Below are positions 17,133 to 25,910 of a DNA stretch of 64,000 bases, piece after piece. The stretch comes from Streptomyces polyasparticus (GTDB lineage Bacteria; Actinomycetota; Actinomycetes; Streptomycetales; Streptomycetaceae). The notes under the pieces are model-generated. The model made no database searches. It was not told the DNA's origin and saw only the letters and a list, made by a program, of their open reading frames with translations. Position 1 is the first letter of the stretch; each line of letters begins with the position of its first letter. The position numbers and the translations under genes were made by a program. The stretch spans positions 186,001 through 250,000 of the forward strand of contig NZ_JACTVJ010000006.1 of assembly GCF_014493765.1 (NCBI RefSeq). Reading direction: 5' to 3'.

Positions 17133-18176
17133 ATGCCAGAAATCACGAGCCGCAGAGGACTGCTCTTCGGGGCCGCCGCCATCTCCACCGGTGCCCTCCT
17201 CACCGCCTGCACCAGCAACGAGCCCAGCGACAAGTCGGAGGACAAGCCGTCGGAGGCCCCCGTCGCCGACGACAAGCCCGGCAAGAAGGTCGTCGTCGGC
17301 TTCGCCGGACCGCAGGCCGACCACGGCTGGCTCAACGCGATCAACGACAACGCCCGCAACCGCGCCAAGAAGTACTCGGACGTCGAGCTCGACATCACCG
17401 AGGGCTCCAACGACGCGGCCGCCCAGATCGGCCAGATCGACTCGCTGATCAACAAGAAGGTCGACGTCCTGGTGATCCTGCCGGCCGACGGCAAGGCCAT
17501 GACCCAGGCGGGCCTCAAGGCCATGCGGGCCGGCATCCCGGTGATCAACCTGGACCGGATCTTCTCCTCGCCGCAGGCCTACCGCTGCTGGATCGGCGGC
17601 GACAACTACGGCATGGGCCTCAACGCCGGCCACTACATCGGCGAGAAGCTCAAGGACAAGCAGGACGCCAAGGTCGTCGAGCTCGCAGGCATCGACAACC
17701 TCGAGCTCACCCAGCAGCGCACCAAGGGCTTCGACGACGCCCTGAAGAACTACCCGAACATCAAGAAGGTGGCCCGCCAGGCCGCCGAGTTCACCGTCGA
17801 GTCCGGCCAGGCCAAGATGGCCGCGCTGCTCCAGGCGCAGAAGAGCTTCGACGCGCTGTGGAACCACGACGACGACCAGGGCGTCGGCGCACTGCAGGCC
17901 ATCTCGCAGGCCGGCCGCGACGACTTCCTGATGGTCGGCGGCGCCGGCGCGGCCAGCGCCTTCGAGCACATCGAGAAGGACGACGGCGTCCTCAAGGCCA
18001 CCGTCCTCTACCCGCCCACCATGGCCGCATCGGCCATCGACCTGGCCCGCGCGCTCGGCCAGGCCAAGGGCATCGGCGGCATGGCCGAGTTCGAGATCCC
18101 GTCCTCGGTCACCTTGTACTCGGCCGTCGTCGACAAGACCAACGTCGCCCAGTACAAGCCCACCGGCTTCAAGTGA
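17133..18176 (+). CDS. Sugar-binding lipoprotein (Tat-exported, RbsB-like)
   Basis: The 347-residue protein carries a twin-arginine signal (TSRRGLLFG) merged with a lipobox (LTAC, Cys about residue 27), then a charged linker. The periplasmic-binding-protein domain resembles ribose/xylose receptors (VVGFAGPQADHGWLNAINDNA, IDSLINKKVDVLVILPADGKA, GIPVINLDRIF, WNHDDDQGVGALQAI). It is anchored outside the membrane and delivers substrate to the permease. An Asp/Asn-rich binding face suits a polyol or aldose ligand. Confidence 0.92.
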   Translation: MPEITSRRGLLFGAAAISTGALLTACTSNEPSDKSEDKPSEAPVADDKPGKKVVVGFAGPQADHGWLNAINDNARNRAKKYSDVELDITEGSNDAAAQIGQIDSLINKKVDVLVILPADGKAMTQAGLKAMRAGIPVINLDRIFSSPQAYRCWIGGDNYGMGLNAGHYIGEKLKDKQDAKVVELAGIDNLELTQQRTKGFDDALKNYPNIKKVARQAAEFTVESGQAKMAALLQAQKSFDALWNHDDDQGVGALQAISQAGRDDFLMVGGAGAASAFEHIEKDDGVLKATVLYPPTMAASAIDLARALGQAKGIGGMAEFEIPSSVTLYSAVVDKTNVAQYKPTGFK

Positions 18177-18295
18177 TGCGGACACGGGCCCCGGGCCCAG
18201 TGGACCCGGGGGCCGGTTCATCCGCACCTGGTGCCGCGGTCATCCCCCCACGGCAGACGACCGCGGCACCGCAAGCCGACTAGGAGGAATCCCGT

Positions 18296-19522
18296 ATGGA
18301 GGACGTGCAAGACAAGCAGGAGTCCGCCGCCGTGAGGCGCGGCGGGCTCGGCGTGGGCATGGTCGGCTACGCCTTTATGGGCGCCGCCCACTCCCAGGGG
18401 TGGCGCACCGCAGGCCGGGTCTTCGACCTGCCGCTCCAGCCCCGGCTCGCCGCGATCTGCGGACGGGACGCGGCCGCGGTGCAGGCGGCCGCGGACCGGC
18501 ACGGCTGGGCCGCCGCGGAGACGGACTGGCGGGCGCTGATCGCGCGCGACGATGTGCAGCTCGTCGACATCTGCACACCGGGCGACAGCCACGCGGAGAT
18601 CGCGATCGCCGCGCTGGAGGCCGGCAAGCATGTGCTGTGCGAGAAGCCCCTGGCCAATACGGTCGAGGAGGCCGAGGCGATGCTGGAGGCGGCCGAACGT
18701 GCCGCGGCCCGCGGGCAGTTGGCCATGGTCGGCTTCAACTACCGCCGGGTGCCCGCCATGGCCCTGGCGCGGCAGATGGTCGCCGACGGCAGGCTCGGCG
18801 CCATCCACCACGTACGCGTGACGTATCTGCAGGACTGGCTGGTCGACCCGGAGTTCCCGCTGACCTGGCGCCTGGAGCGCGAGCATGCTGGCTCGGGGGC
18901 GCTCGGCGACCTCGGGGCGCACATCGTGGACCTCGCGCAGTACGTCACCGGTTCGCCGATCGCCGGGGTGTCCGCGCTTACGGAAACGTTTGTCCGTGAG
19001 CGCCCGTTGCTCTCCGGTTCCTCGGCCGGGCTCTCCGGTACGGCCTCGGCGGAGCGCGGCCAGGTGACCGTGGACGACGCGGCCCTGTTCACCGGGCGGT
19101 TCGCCAACGGGGCGCTCGCGTCCTTCGAGGCCACCCGGTTCGCGACCGGCCGCAAGAACGCGCTGCGGCTCGAACTCAACGGTGAGAAGGGCTCGCTGGC
19201 CTTCGACCTGGAGCGGCTCAACGAGCTGTCCTTCCACGACCACACCCTGCCCGCGGGTACGGCCGGCTTCCGGCGCATCCTCGTCACCGAACCCGAGCAC
19301 CCGTACCTGGAGGCCTGGTGGCCGCCGGGGCACGGTCTCGGCTACGAGCACACCTTCGTCCACCAGGCGCGCGATCTCGTGCACGCGATCGCCTCGGGCA
19401 CCGCGCCCGCGCCGTCCTTCGCGGACGGTCTGCAGGTGCAGCGGGTGCTCGCGGCGGTCGAGGAGAGCGCGGCCAAGAACTCCGCCTTCACCCCCGTACC
19501 GGTACAGGAGGCCCGGACATGA
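18296..19522 (+). CDS. Gfo/Idh/MocA family sugar dehydrogenase
   Basis: The 408-residue NAD(P)-dependent oxidoreductase begins its Rossmann fold with [20 protein letters not shown] and has the hallmark [12 protein letters not shown] (catalytic Lys of EKP) and [11 protein letters not shown]. The C-terminal alpha/beta domain contains the [14 protein letters not shown] segment. Members oxidise sugars or cyclitols at C1-C3. AGGAGG lies 8 bp before the ATG at 18296. Given the DUF1080/ThuA protein and isomerases nearby, C3 oxidation of a sugar or glycoside is a reasonable guess. Its stop overlaps a mini-ORF at 19519. Confidence 0.9.
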   Translation: MEDVQDKQESAAVRRGGLGVGMVGYAFMGAAHSQGWRTAGRVFDLPLQPRLAAICGRDAAAVQAAADRHGWAAAETDWRALIARDDVQLVDICTPGDSHAEIAIAALEAGKHVLCEKPLANTVEEAEAMLEAAERAAARGQLAMVGFNYRRVPAMALARQMVADGRLGAIHHVRVTYLQDWLVDPEFPLTWRLEREHAGSGALGDLGAHIVDLAQYVTGSPIAGVSALTETFVRERPLLSGSSAGLSGTASAERGQVTVDDAALFTGRFANGALASFEATRFATGRKNALRLELNGEKGSLAFDLERLNELSFHDHTLPAGTAGFRRILVTEPEHPYLEAWWPPGHGLGYEHTFVHQARDLVHAIASGTAPAPSFADGLQVQRVLAAVEESAAKNSAFTPVPVQEART

Positions 19523-19554
19523 CCCGTACACCCGCCGAGGAGGCCCGGACATGA
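19519..19554 (+). other. 11-codon mini-ORF from a duplicated translation start
   Basis: The 16-bp string gaggcccggacatgac, containing a ribosome site and start, occurs twice, 32 bp apart. The first copy overlaps the dehydrogenase stop and opens an 11-residue ORF ([11 protein letters not shown]); its TGA overlaps the second ATG, which starts the isomerase. It may couple the two genes or be a passive duplication. Confidence 0.5.
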
Positions 19555-20552
19555 CGCGTCCCTTCACGCTCTTCACCGGCCAGTGGGCCGATCTTCCGCT
19601 CGAGGAGGTCTGCGCGCACGCCCGCGACTTCGGCTACGACGGACTCGAACTCGCCTGCTGGGGCGACCACTTCGAGGTCGACAAGGCCCTCGCCGATCCC
19701 GCGTACATCAAGGGGCGCCACCAGCTCCTGGAGAAGTACGGCCTGAAGTGCTTCGCCATCTCCAACCACCTCGTCGGCCAGGCGGTCTGCGACTCGATCA
19801 TCGACCAGCGCCACCAGGCCATCCTGCCTTCGAGGATCTGGGGCGACGGCGAGGGTGAAGGGGTGCGGCAGCGGGCGGCCGCCGAGATCAAGGACACCGC
19901 GCGGGCCGCCGCGGCCTTCGGGGTCGACACCGTGATCGGCTTCACCGGGTCCTCGATCTGGCATCTCGTCGCGATGTTCCCGCCGGCTCCCGAGTCGATG
20001 ATCGAGGCGGGGTACGAGGACTTCGCCGCGCGCTGGAACCCGATCCTCGACGTCTTCGACGCCGAGGGCGTGCGCTTCGCCCACGAGGTGCACCCCAGCG
20101 AGATCGCGTACGACTACTGGACCACGGTGAAGGCCCTCGAAGCGGTCGACCGGCGCCCCGCCTTCGGCCTGAACTTCGACCCCTCGCACTTCGTCTGGCA
20201 GGACCTAGACCCGGTCGGCTTCCTCTACGACTTCCGCGACCGCATCTACCACGTGGACTGCAAGGAGGCCCGGCGCCGCCTAGACGGCCGCAACGGGCGG
20301 CTCGGCTCGCATCTGCCCTGGGGCGACCCGCGGCGCGGCTGGGACTTCGTCTCCGCGGGGCACGGGGACGTGCCCTGGGAGGACGTCTTCCGGATGCTCA
20401 ACTCCATCGGCTACGACGGTCCGATCTCCGTCGAGTGGGAGGACGCGGGCATGGACCGGCTCCGGGGTGCACCGGAGGCGCTGACGATGCTGAAGGCGTA
20501 CGACTACGAGCTGCCGACCACGTCCTTCGACGCGGCCTTCGGGAGCGACTGA
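19551..20552 (+). CDS. Sugar phosphate isomerase/epimerase (AP endonuclease-2 type TIM barrel)
   Basis: This 333-residue xylose-isomerase-like TIM barrel shows the metal-site pattern of the family: early [16 protein letters not shown], then [16 protein letters not shown] (Glu and His), [13 protein letters not shown] (Asp, His), VDCKEA and the late SVEWED (Glu). Relatives isomerise sugars or inosose, or cleave 3-keto-glycosides. It is translationally coupled to the dehydrogenase gene through the duplicated start region, and the pair probably act in sequence on the transported sugar. Confidence 0.88.
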   Translation: MTRPFTLFTGQWADLPLEEVCAHARDFGYDGLELACWGDHFEVDKALADPAYIKGRHQLLEKYGLKCFAISNHLVGQAVCDSIIDQRHQAILPSRIWGDGEGEGVRQRAAAEIKDTARAAAAFGVDTVIGFTGSSIWHLVAMFPPAPESMIEAGYEDFAARWNPILDVFDAEGVRFAHEVHPSEIAYDYWTTVKALEAVDRRPAFGLNFDPSHFVWQDLDPVGFLYDFRDRIYHVDCKEARRRLDGRNGRLGSHLPWGDPRRGWDFVSAGHGDVPWEDVFRMLNSIGYDGPISVEWEDAGMDRLRGAPEALTMLKAYDYELPTTSFDAAFGSD

Positions 20553-20565
20553 GCACGGACCCGCA

Positions 20566-20598
20566 GGGGCCCGGCTGTCCGCACGGACGCCGGGCCCC
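20566..20598. terminator. Strong hairpin terminator
   Basis: A perfect 10-bp stem (ggggcccggc / gccgggcccc) encloses an inner gtccg/cggac stem. It lies 14 bp after the isomerase stop and ends the transport/dehydrogenase unit. Confidence 0.8.
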
Positions 20599-20663
20599 GG
20601 CTCCGGCCTGCCCTGAATCAGGCCGCTGACCTCGGCGAACAAGGCTTTGTCCTTGACCGGGAA

Positions 20664-20696
20664 AAAGTTCAACTTCCTTGCTGCACAACGTCTTTC
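20664..20696. promoter_or_regulatory. Predicted ROK operator, copy 2
   Basis: This is the second copy of the 33-bp element found at 12855 in front of the ROK gene, 25 of 33 positions identical without gaps. It begins AAAGTT and contains CTGCACAAC. It lies 133 bp before the GTG of the large secreted protein gene, which places that gene under the same regulator. Confidence 0.6.
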
Positions 20697-20828
20697 GGAA
20701 GTGGACGAACCCGGCTACGGTCCCTGAGGTGTACAGGACATGAGTCCTTCGGGGTGACGGCGCACCCCGCTCGCAGAGCACGTCTAAGCACCGTTTCGTA
20801 CGGCCCACCCGCATTCCGGAGGGACTTC

Positions 20829-23800
20829 GTGCACAGAAGCAGAGATCTCACTCCAAGAGCTCCGAGAGTAAACAAGCGTCCGAGACTGCGTTCCACCCTC
20901 GCCCTGTTCACCGGTTTACTGCTCGCCGTGGGTGCTCCCGCGACCGTGGCCGGCGCCCACCCCGGGCACCCGGAGCACGACGAGCAGCCGGCCGCCGCCG
21001 AAGGGCAGTTCCAGCAAGTGCCGCTCGCCAAGGGCGAGCCCGAGACCGGTGAGCCCATGTCGCTCGCCGTCCTGCCGGACCGCAGCGTCCTGCACACCTC
21101 GCGCGACGGCACGCTCCGCCTGACCGACCAGGGCGGCGTCACCACGGTCGCCGGCAAGCTCGACGTCTACAGCCACGACGAAGAGGGCCTGCAAGGCGTC
21201 GCGGTCGACCCCGACTTCAAGAACAACCGGGCGATCTACCTCTACTACGCCCCGCCGCTCGACACCCCCGCGGGCGACGCCCCGGAGACCGGCACCGCCG
21301 AGGACTTCAAGAAGTTCGACGGCGTCAACCGCCTCTCGCGCTTCACGCTGAACGCCAACGGCACGCTGAACACCGCCAGCGAGAAGAAGGTCATCGACGT
21401 CGCGGCCTCGCGCGGCATCTGCTGCCACGTCGGCGGCGACATCGACTTCGACGCGCAGGGCAACCTCTACCTGTCGACCGGCGACGACACCAACCCCTTC
21501 GCGTCCGACGGCTACACGCCGATCGACGACCGCGAGGGCCGCAACCCCGCCTTCGACGCCCGCCGCAGCTCCGGCAACACCAACGACCTGCGCGGCAAGA
21601 TCCTCCGGATCAAGGTTGCCGAGGACGGCTCGTACACCATCCCGGAGGGCAACCTCTTCGCCCCGGGCACCGAGAAGACCCGCCCCGAGATCTACGCGAT
21701 GGGCTTCCGCAACCCGTTCCGGATGAGCGTCGACGACAAGACCGGCATCGTGTACGTGGGCGACTACGGCCCCGACGCGGGCGCCGCCTCCGCCACCCGC
21801 GGCCCGGCGGGACAGGTCGAGTTCGCCAAGGTCACGAAGGCCGCCAACTTCGGCTGGCCCTTCTGCACCGGCAACAACGACGCGTACAACGACTACGACT
21901 TCGCCACCAAGGAGTCCGGCCCGAAGTTCGACTGCGCGAACCTGAAGAACACCTCGCCGCACAACACCGGCCTCACGGATCTGCCGCCCGCCCAGGCCGC
22001 GTGGATCCCGTACGACGGCGGCAGCGTGCCCGAGTTCGGCACCGGCTCCGAGTCCCCGATGGCCGGTCCGGTCTACCGCTACGACCCGGACCTCGACTCC
22101 AAGGTGAAGTTCCCCGCCTCCTACGACGGTGACTTCTTCGCGGGCGAGTTCGGCCGCCGCTGGATCAAGCCGATCTCGCAGAACGAGGACGGCTCGGTCA
22201 AGGAGATCAAGACCCTGCCGTGGACCGGCACGCAGATCATGGACATGGAGTTCGGCCCCGACGGCGCGCTCTACGTCCTCGACTACGGTGTCTCCTGGTT
22301 CCAGGGCGACGAGCACTCCGCGCTCTACCGGATCGAGAACGCCGAGGACGGCTTCTCGCCGATCGCCGAGGTCAGCGCCAACAAGACCTCAGGCCCGGCC
22401 GGTCTGAAGGTGAGCTTCACCGGCTCCGCCAAGGACGCGGACTCCACGGACCTCACGTACAGCTGGGACTTCGGCGACGGTACGAAGGGTGAGGGCCTCA
22501 ACCCCACCCACCAGTACAAGAAGATCGGCACCTACACCGCGGTCTTCACCGCCAAGGACCCCGAGGGCAACACCGGCAACGCCAGCGTGCGGATCGTCGT
22601 CGGCAACACCGCGCCCAAGGTGAAGATCGACGTCCCGGGCAACGGCACCCTGGCCGAGTTCGGCAAGCCCGTCCCGTTCAAGGTGACGGTCACCGACCCC
22701 GACGAGACCATCGACTGCTCGAAGGTCAAGGTCGGCTACAGCCTCGGCCACGACTCGCACGCCCACGAGCTGACCAGCGAGATGGGCTGCGAGGGGACGC
22801 TGACACCGCCGCCCGGTGACGGCGGACACGACCCCAACGCCAACATCTACGGCGTCGTCGGCGCCTCGTACACCGACGGCGGCTCCAACGGCCAGGAGGC
22901 GCTGACGGGCACCGCCCGCGCCGTGCTCCAGCCGCTGCACCGCCAGGCCGAGCACTTCGGCAAGCAGCAGGGCATCAAGACCTACGACAAGGCCGGCGCC
23001 CACGGCGGCAAGACCGTCGGCGACATCAACGACGGCGACTGGATCTCCTTCTCCCCGTACCGCTTCTCGGGTCAGAAGAAGATGACCGTACGGGCCTCGT
23101 CCGGCGGCGCGGGCGGCTTCATCGAGCTGCGCACCGGATCGCCCACCGGCATGCTGCACGGCTCCGCGTACATCCCGCCGACCGGCAACTGGGACACCTT
23201 CCAGAACGTGGATGTGCCGCTGCGCAGTCTGCCCAGCAAGACCACCGAGATCTACCTGGTGTTCAAGGGCGGAGAGGGCGCGCTGTACGACGTGGACGAC
23301 TTCGAGTTCTCCACCGAGCCCTTCAAGGCCGGCAAGAAGGTCCTGGTCTTCTCCAAGACCGCCGGCTTCCGGCACGACTCCATCCCGACGGGCGTCGCCG
23401 CCCTGAAGGAGCTCGGCGGGCCCGCCGGCATCTCGGTCGACGCGACCGAGGAGGCCGGGCAGTTCACGACCACCAACCTCGCCAAGTACGACGCGGTGGT
23501 CTTCCTGTCCACGACCGGTGACGTGCTGAACGAAGCCCAGCAGAAGGCCTTCGAGGGGTACGTCGCGAACGGCGGCGGCTACATGGGCATCCACGCGGCC
23601 GCCGACACCGAGTACGACTGGGAGTTCTACGGCGGCCTCGCCGGCGCCTACTTCCAGTCCCACCCGGCCATCCAGAAGGCCACGGTCCGCGTCGAGGACC
23701 ACGACCACCCGTCGACCGCGCACCTGGGCGAGACCTGGGAGCGCACCGACGAGTGGTACAACTACCGCACCAACCCGCGGGACAAGGCGAAGATCCTCGC

Positions 23801-24563
23801 CACCCTCGACGAGACCACCTACACCGGCGGCACCATGAAGGGCGACCACCCGATCGCCTGGTGCCAGAGCTACGGCGGCGGCCGCTCCTTCTACACCGGC
23901 GGCGGTCACACCAAGGAGTCGTACGCCGAGGAGGCCTTCCGTCAGCACCTGCTGGGCGGTCTGCAGTACGCCTCCGGTCAGGTGAAGGCGGACTGCCGGC
24001 CGGACACCGGCTACCGGTCGATCTTCAACGGCGAGACGCTCGAAGGCTGGAAGCAGGCCGGACCCGGCAAGTTCGTGGTCAAGGACGGGGTCATGCAGAC
24101 CGAGGGCGGCATGGGGCTGCTCTGGTACCAGGCCAAGGAGCTCAAGTCGTACTCCCTGAAGCTCGACTGGAAGATGCAGGGCGACGACAACTCCGGGATC
24201 TTCGTAGGCTTCCCCGCCTCCGACGACCCCTGGTCCGCGGTGAACAAGGGGTACGAGATCCAGATCGACGCGACGGACGCGCCCGACCGCACCACCGGGG
24301 CGATCTACTCCTTCAAGTCGGCGGACATCAAGGCCCGTGACCAGGTGCTGCGGCCGCCGGGCCAGTGGAATTCGTACGAGATCAGGGTCCAGGGGGAGCG
24401 CCTCCAGGTGTTCCTCAACGGAGTCAAGATCAACGACTTCACCAACAAGGACCCCGAGCGGAGCCTGACCGACGGCTACATCGGTCTGCAGAACCACGGC
24501 GCCGCCGACCAGGTCTCCTTCCGGAACATCGAGCTGAAGAACCTGCCCACTCCGGGCGCCTAG
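20829..24563 (+). CDS. Secreted multidomain PQQ-type sugar dehydrogenase-PKD-CBM6-ThuA-DUF1080 protein
   Basis: This 1,244-residue protein starts at the GTG at 20829 (GGAGGG 5 bp before it) with a Sec-type signal (LRSTLALFTGLLLAVGAPATVAGA). Approximate domains are: six-blade soluble-glucose-dehydrogenase-like propeller (63-505; AMGFRNPFRM, VYVGDYGPDAG), PKD (510-593; SWDFGDG), an Ig-like region (595-690), CBM6 (706-828), ThuA-like Rossmann domain (836-1050; VLVFSKTAGFRHDSI) and DUF1080 (1060-1241; SIFNGETLEGWK). DUF1080 proteins include 3-keto-glycoside hydrolases/lyases, and ThuA is linked to disaccharide 3-oxidation. It probably oxidises and breaks glycosides outside the cell. The natural substrate is unknown. 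Confidence 0.9.
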   Translation: MHRSRDLTPRAPRVNKRPRLRSTLALFTGLLLAVGAPATVAGAHPGHPEHDEQPAAAEGQFQQVPLAKGEPETGEPMSLAVLPDRSVLHTSRDGTLRLTDQGGVTTVAGKLDVYSHDEEGLQGVAVDPDFKNNRAIYLYYAPPLDTPAGDAPETGTAEDFKKFDGVNRLSRFTLNANGTLNTASEKKVIDVAASRGICCHVGGDIDFDAQGNLYLSTGDDTNPFASDGYTPIDDREGRNPAFDARRSSGNTNDLRGKILRIKVAEDGSYTIPEGNLFAPGTEKTRPEIYAMGFRNPFRMSVDDKTGIVYVGDYGPDAGAASATRGPAGQVEFAKVTKAANFGWPFCTGNNDAYNDYDFATKESGPKFDCANLKNTSPHNTGLTDLPPAQAAWIPYDGGSVPEFGTGSESPMAGPVYRYDPDLDSKVKFPASYDGDFFAGEFGRRWIKPISQNEDGSVKEIKTLPWTGTQIMDMEFGPDGALYVLDYGVSWFQGDEHSALYRIENAEDGFSPIAEVSANKTSGPAGLKVSFTGSAKDADSTDLTYSWDFGDGTKGEGLNPTHQYKKIGTYTAVFTAKDPEGNTGNASVRIVVGNTAPKVKIDVPGNGTLAEFGKPVPFKVTVTDPDETIDCSKVKVGYSLGHDSHAHELTSEMGCEGTLTPPPGDGGHDPNANIYGVVGASYTDGGSNGQEALTGTARAVLQPLHRQAEHFGKQQGIKTYDKAGAHGGKTVGDINDGDWISFSPYRFSGQKKMTVRASSGGAGGFIELRTGSPTGMLHGSAYIPPTGNWDTFQNVDVPLRSLPSKTTEIYLVFKGGEGALYDVDDFEFSTEPFKAGKKVLVFSKTAGFRHDSIPTGVAALKELGGPAGISVDATEEAGQFTTTNLAKYDAVVFLSTTGDVLNEAQQKAFEGYVANGGGYMGIHAAADTEYDWEFYGGLAGAYFQSHPAIQKATVRVEDHDHPSTAHLGETWERTDEWYNYRTNPRDKAKILATLDETTYTGGTMKGDHPIAWCQSYGGGRSFYTGGGHTKESYAEEAFRQHLLGGLQYASGQVKADCRPDTGYRSIFNGETLEGWKQAGPGKFVVKDGVMQTEGGMGLLWYQAKELKSYSLKLDWKMQGDDNSGIFVGFPASDDPWSAVNKGYEIQIDATDAPDRTTGAIYSFKSADIKARDQVLRPPGQWNSYEIRVQGERLQVFLNGVKINDFTNKDPERSLTDGYIGLQNHGAADQVSFRNIELKNLPTPGA

Positions 24564-24566
24564 GAC

Positions 24567-24604
24567 GGCGTCGGGCGGCGGACGCCGGACCTCCGCCCGA
24601 CGTC
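24567..24604. terminator. Hairpin terminator after the secreted protein gene
   Basis: The arms ggcgtcgggcgg and ccgcccgacgtc pair at 11 of 12 positions, 4 bp after the stop codon. Confidence 0.7.
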
Positions 24605-24651
24605 AGTGCCGGACCGGCTGCCCCCGAATTGATCACGGGGGCGGCCGGGAC

Positions 24652-24729
24652 CGGTCCGACTTCCCTGTCCGGCCGCTCGGTCCGACTCCTTCGTCCGATC
24701 GCTCGGTCCGACTTCTCCGGCGCATCCGG
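24652..24729 (+). repeat. 26-bp tandem repeat upstream of the Ebo-like operon
   Basis: The string cggtccgact(t/c)c starts at 24652, 24678 and 24704, an exact 26-bp period; the first two units also share the downstream gtccg..cgct part, and the third decays. It sits 30-107 bp before the GTG of the first operon gene, where it could hold several regulator sites on nearly the same face of the helix, or be simple slippage. Confidence 0.7.
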
Positions 24730-24758
24730 CATGGTCTGTGCACGACAGGAGGCTCCCT

Positions 24759-25910
24759 GTGTCCACGTCCGCATCCGCCCAACTGACTTCTGCCGCACCC
24801 GCTTTGGGGGTGTGGCTCGTCGGAGCCCGGGGCTCCGTCGCCACCACCGTCGTCGCCGGTGCGGCGGCCGTCGCCGCCGGGCTGCATCCGGCGACCGGGA
24901 TGGTCACCGAGACGCCGCCGTTCGCGGACTGCGGGCTCGCGCCCCTCGGGTCGCTGGTGTTCGGCGGCCATGACACGGTGGGGTGCCCGCTGCCCAAGCG
25001 GGCGGAGCAGCTGGCCGCCGGGGGAGTGCTGCCCCACGGGCTGCCGGCCGCGGTCGGTGCCGAACTGACCGCCGCGGACGCGGAGATACGGCCCGGCGGA
25101 CCGCAGCCGGGAGACACGCGCTCCGACGAGGAGCTGATCGACGCTTTCGCCGCCGACATCACCGATTTCGTACGGCGCCGGGGTCTGGGCGGGGCCGTCG
25201 TGGTGAACGTGGCCTCGACGGAGGCGCTGCCCGCGGGCGCCCACAGTGGGGATGGACGGCTTCCGGCCAGCTCTCTGTACGCGGCCGCGGCGCTGCGCGC
25301 CGGCTGCGCGTATGTGAACTTCACGCCCTCCACCGGTATGCACCACCCCGCGCTGGCCGACGAGGCCGAGGCCTCGGGACTCACCTGGACCGGGCGGGAC
25401 GGCAAGACCGGTCAGACACTGCTGCGTTCAGTGCTCGCGCCGATGTTCCTGCAGCGCGCGCTGGAAGTACGCGCCTGGTCCGGATCGAACCTGCTCGGCG
25501 GTGGCGACGGCGCCGCCCTTGCCGACCCCGCCGCGGCGGCCGCCAAGAACGCCGGCAAGGAGCGTGTGCTGGCCGATGTGTTCGGCAGCGCGCCGCAGGG
25601 CGAGGTGCACATCGACGACGTGCCGTCGCTCGGCGACTGGAAGACCGCCTGGGACCACATCGCCTTCGACGGGTTTCTCGGTACGCGGATGGTGCTCCAG
25701 ACGATCTGGCAAGGCTGCGACTCGGCGCTCGCGGCGCCCCTGGTCATCGACCTGGCCCGTCTGGTCGCCCGGGCCGGCGAGGTGGGTCTGACGGGACCGC
25801 GCCCCGAACTCGGCTTCTTCTTCAAGGACCCGGACGGCGCTTCCTCCTCTCTCGGCGAGCAGTTCACCCATCTTTTGTCCTTCGCCGAGCGGCTGCGAGC
25901 CACTCGATGA
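24759..25910 (+). CDS. Inositol-3-phosphate synthase family protein
   Basis: This 383-residue NAD-dependent protein is related to myo-inositol-1-phosphate synthase. It opens with GVWLVGARGSVATTVVAGA (NAD binding) and has VVVNVASTEA, YVNFTPSTGMHHPAL, TGRDGKTGQTLLRSVLAP (the family's core Asp-Gly-Lys-Thr-Gly loop), NLLGGGDGAAL and FDGFLGTRMVLQTIWQGCDSALAAPLVIDLARL. The GTG at 24759 has AGGAGG 6 bp upstream. It is the first of seven overlapping genes with EboA, TatD, EboE and EboF homologues. It probably makes or modifies a cyclitol phosphate used by the cluster. Confidence 0.88.
   Translation: MSTSASAQLTSAAPALGVWLVGARGSVATTVVAGAAAVAAGLHPATGMVTETPPFADCGLAPLGSLVFGGHDTVGCPLPKRAEQLAAGGVLPHGLPAAVGAELTAADAEIRPGGPQPGDTRSDEELIDAFAADITDFVRRRGLGGAVVVNVASTEALPAGAHSGDGRLPASSLYAAAALRAGCAYVNFTPSTGMHHPALADEAEASGLTWTGRDGKTGQTLLRSVLAPMFLQRALEVRAWSGSNLLGGGDGAALADPAAAAAKNAGKERVLADVFGSAPQGEVHIDDVPSLGDWKTAWDHIAFDGFLGTRMVLQTIWQGCDSALAAPLVIDLARLVARAGEVGLTGPRPELGFFFKDPDGASSSLGEQFTHLLSFAERLRATR

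Noticed and set aside
18979-18996. LacI-like palindromic string acggaaacgtttgtccgt
   Set aside because: It lies inside the Gfo/Idh/MocA coding sequence, the arms are only five bases, and no other copy or promoter context supports regulation.
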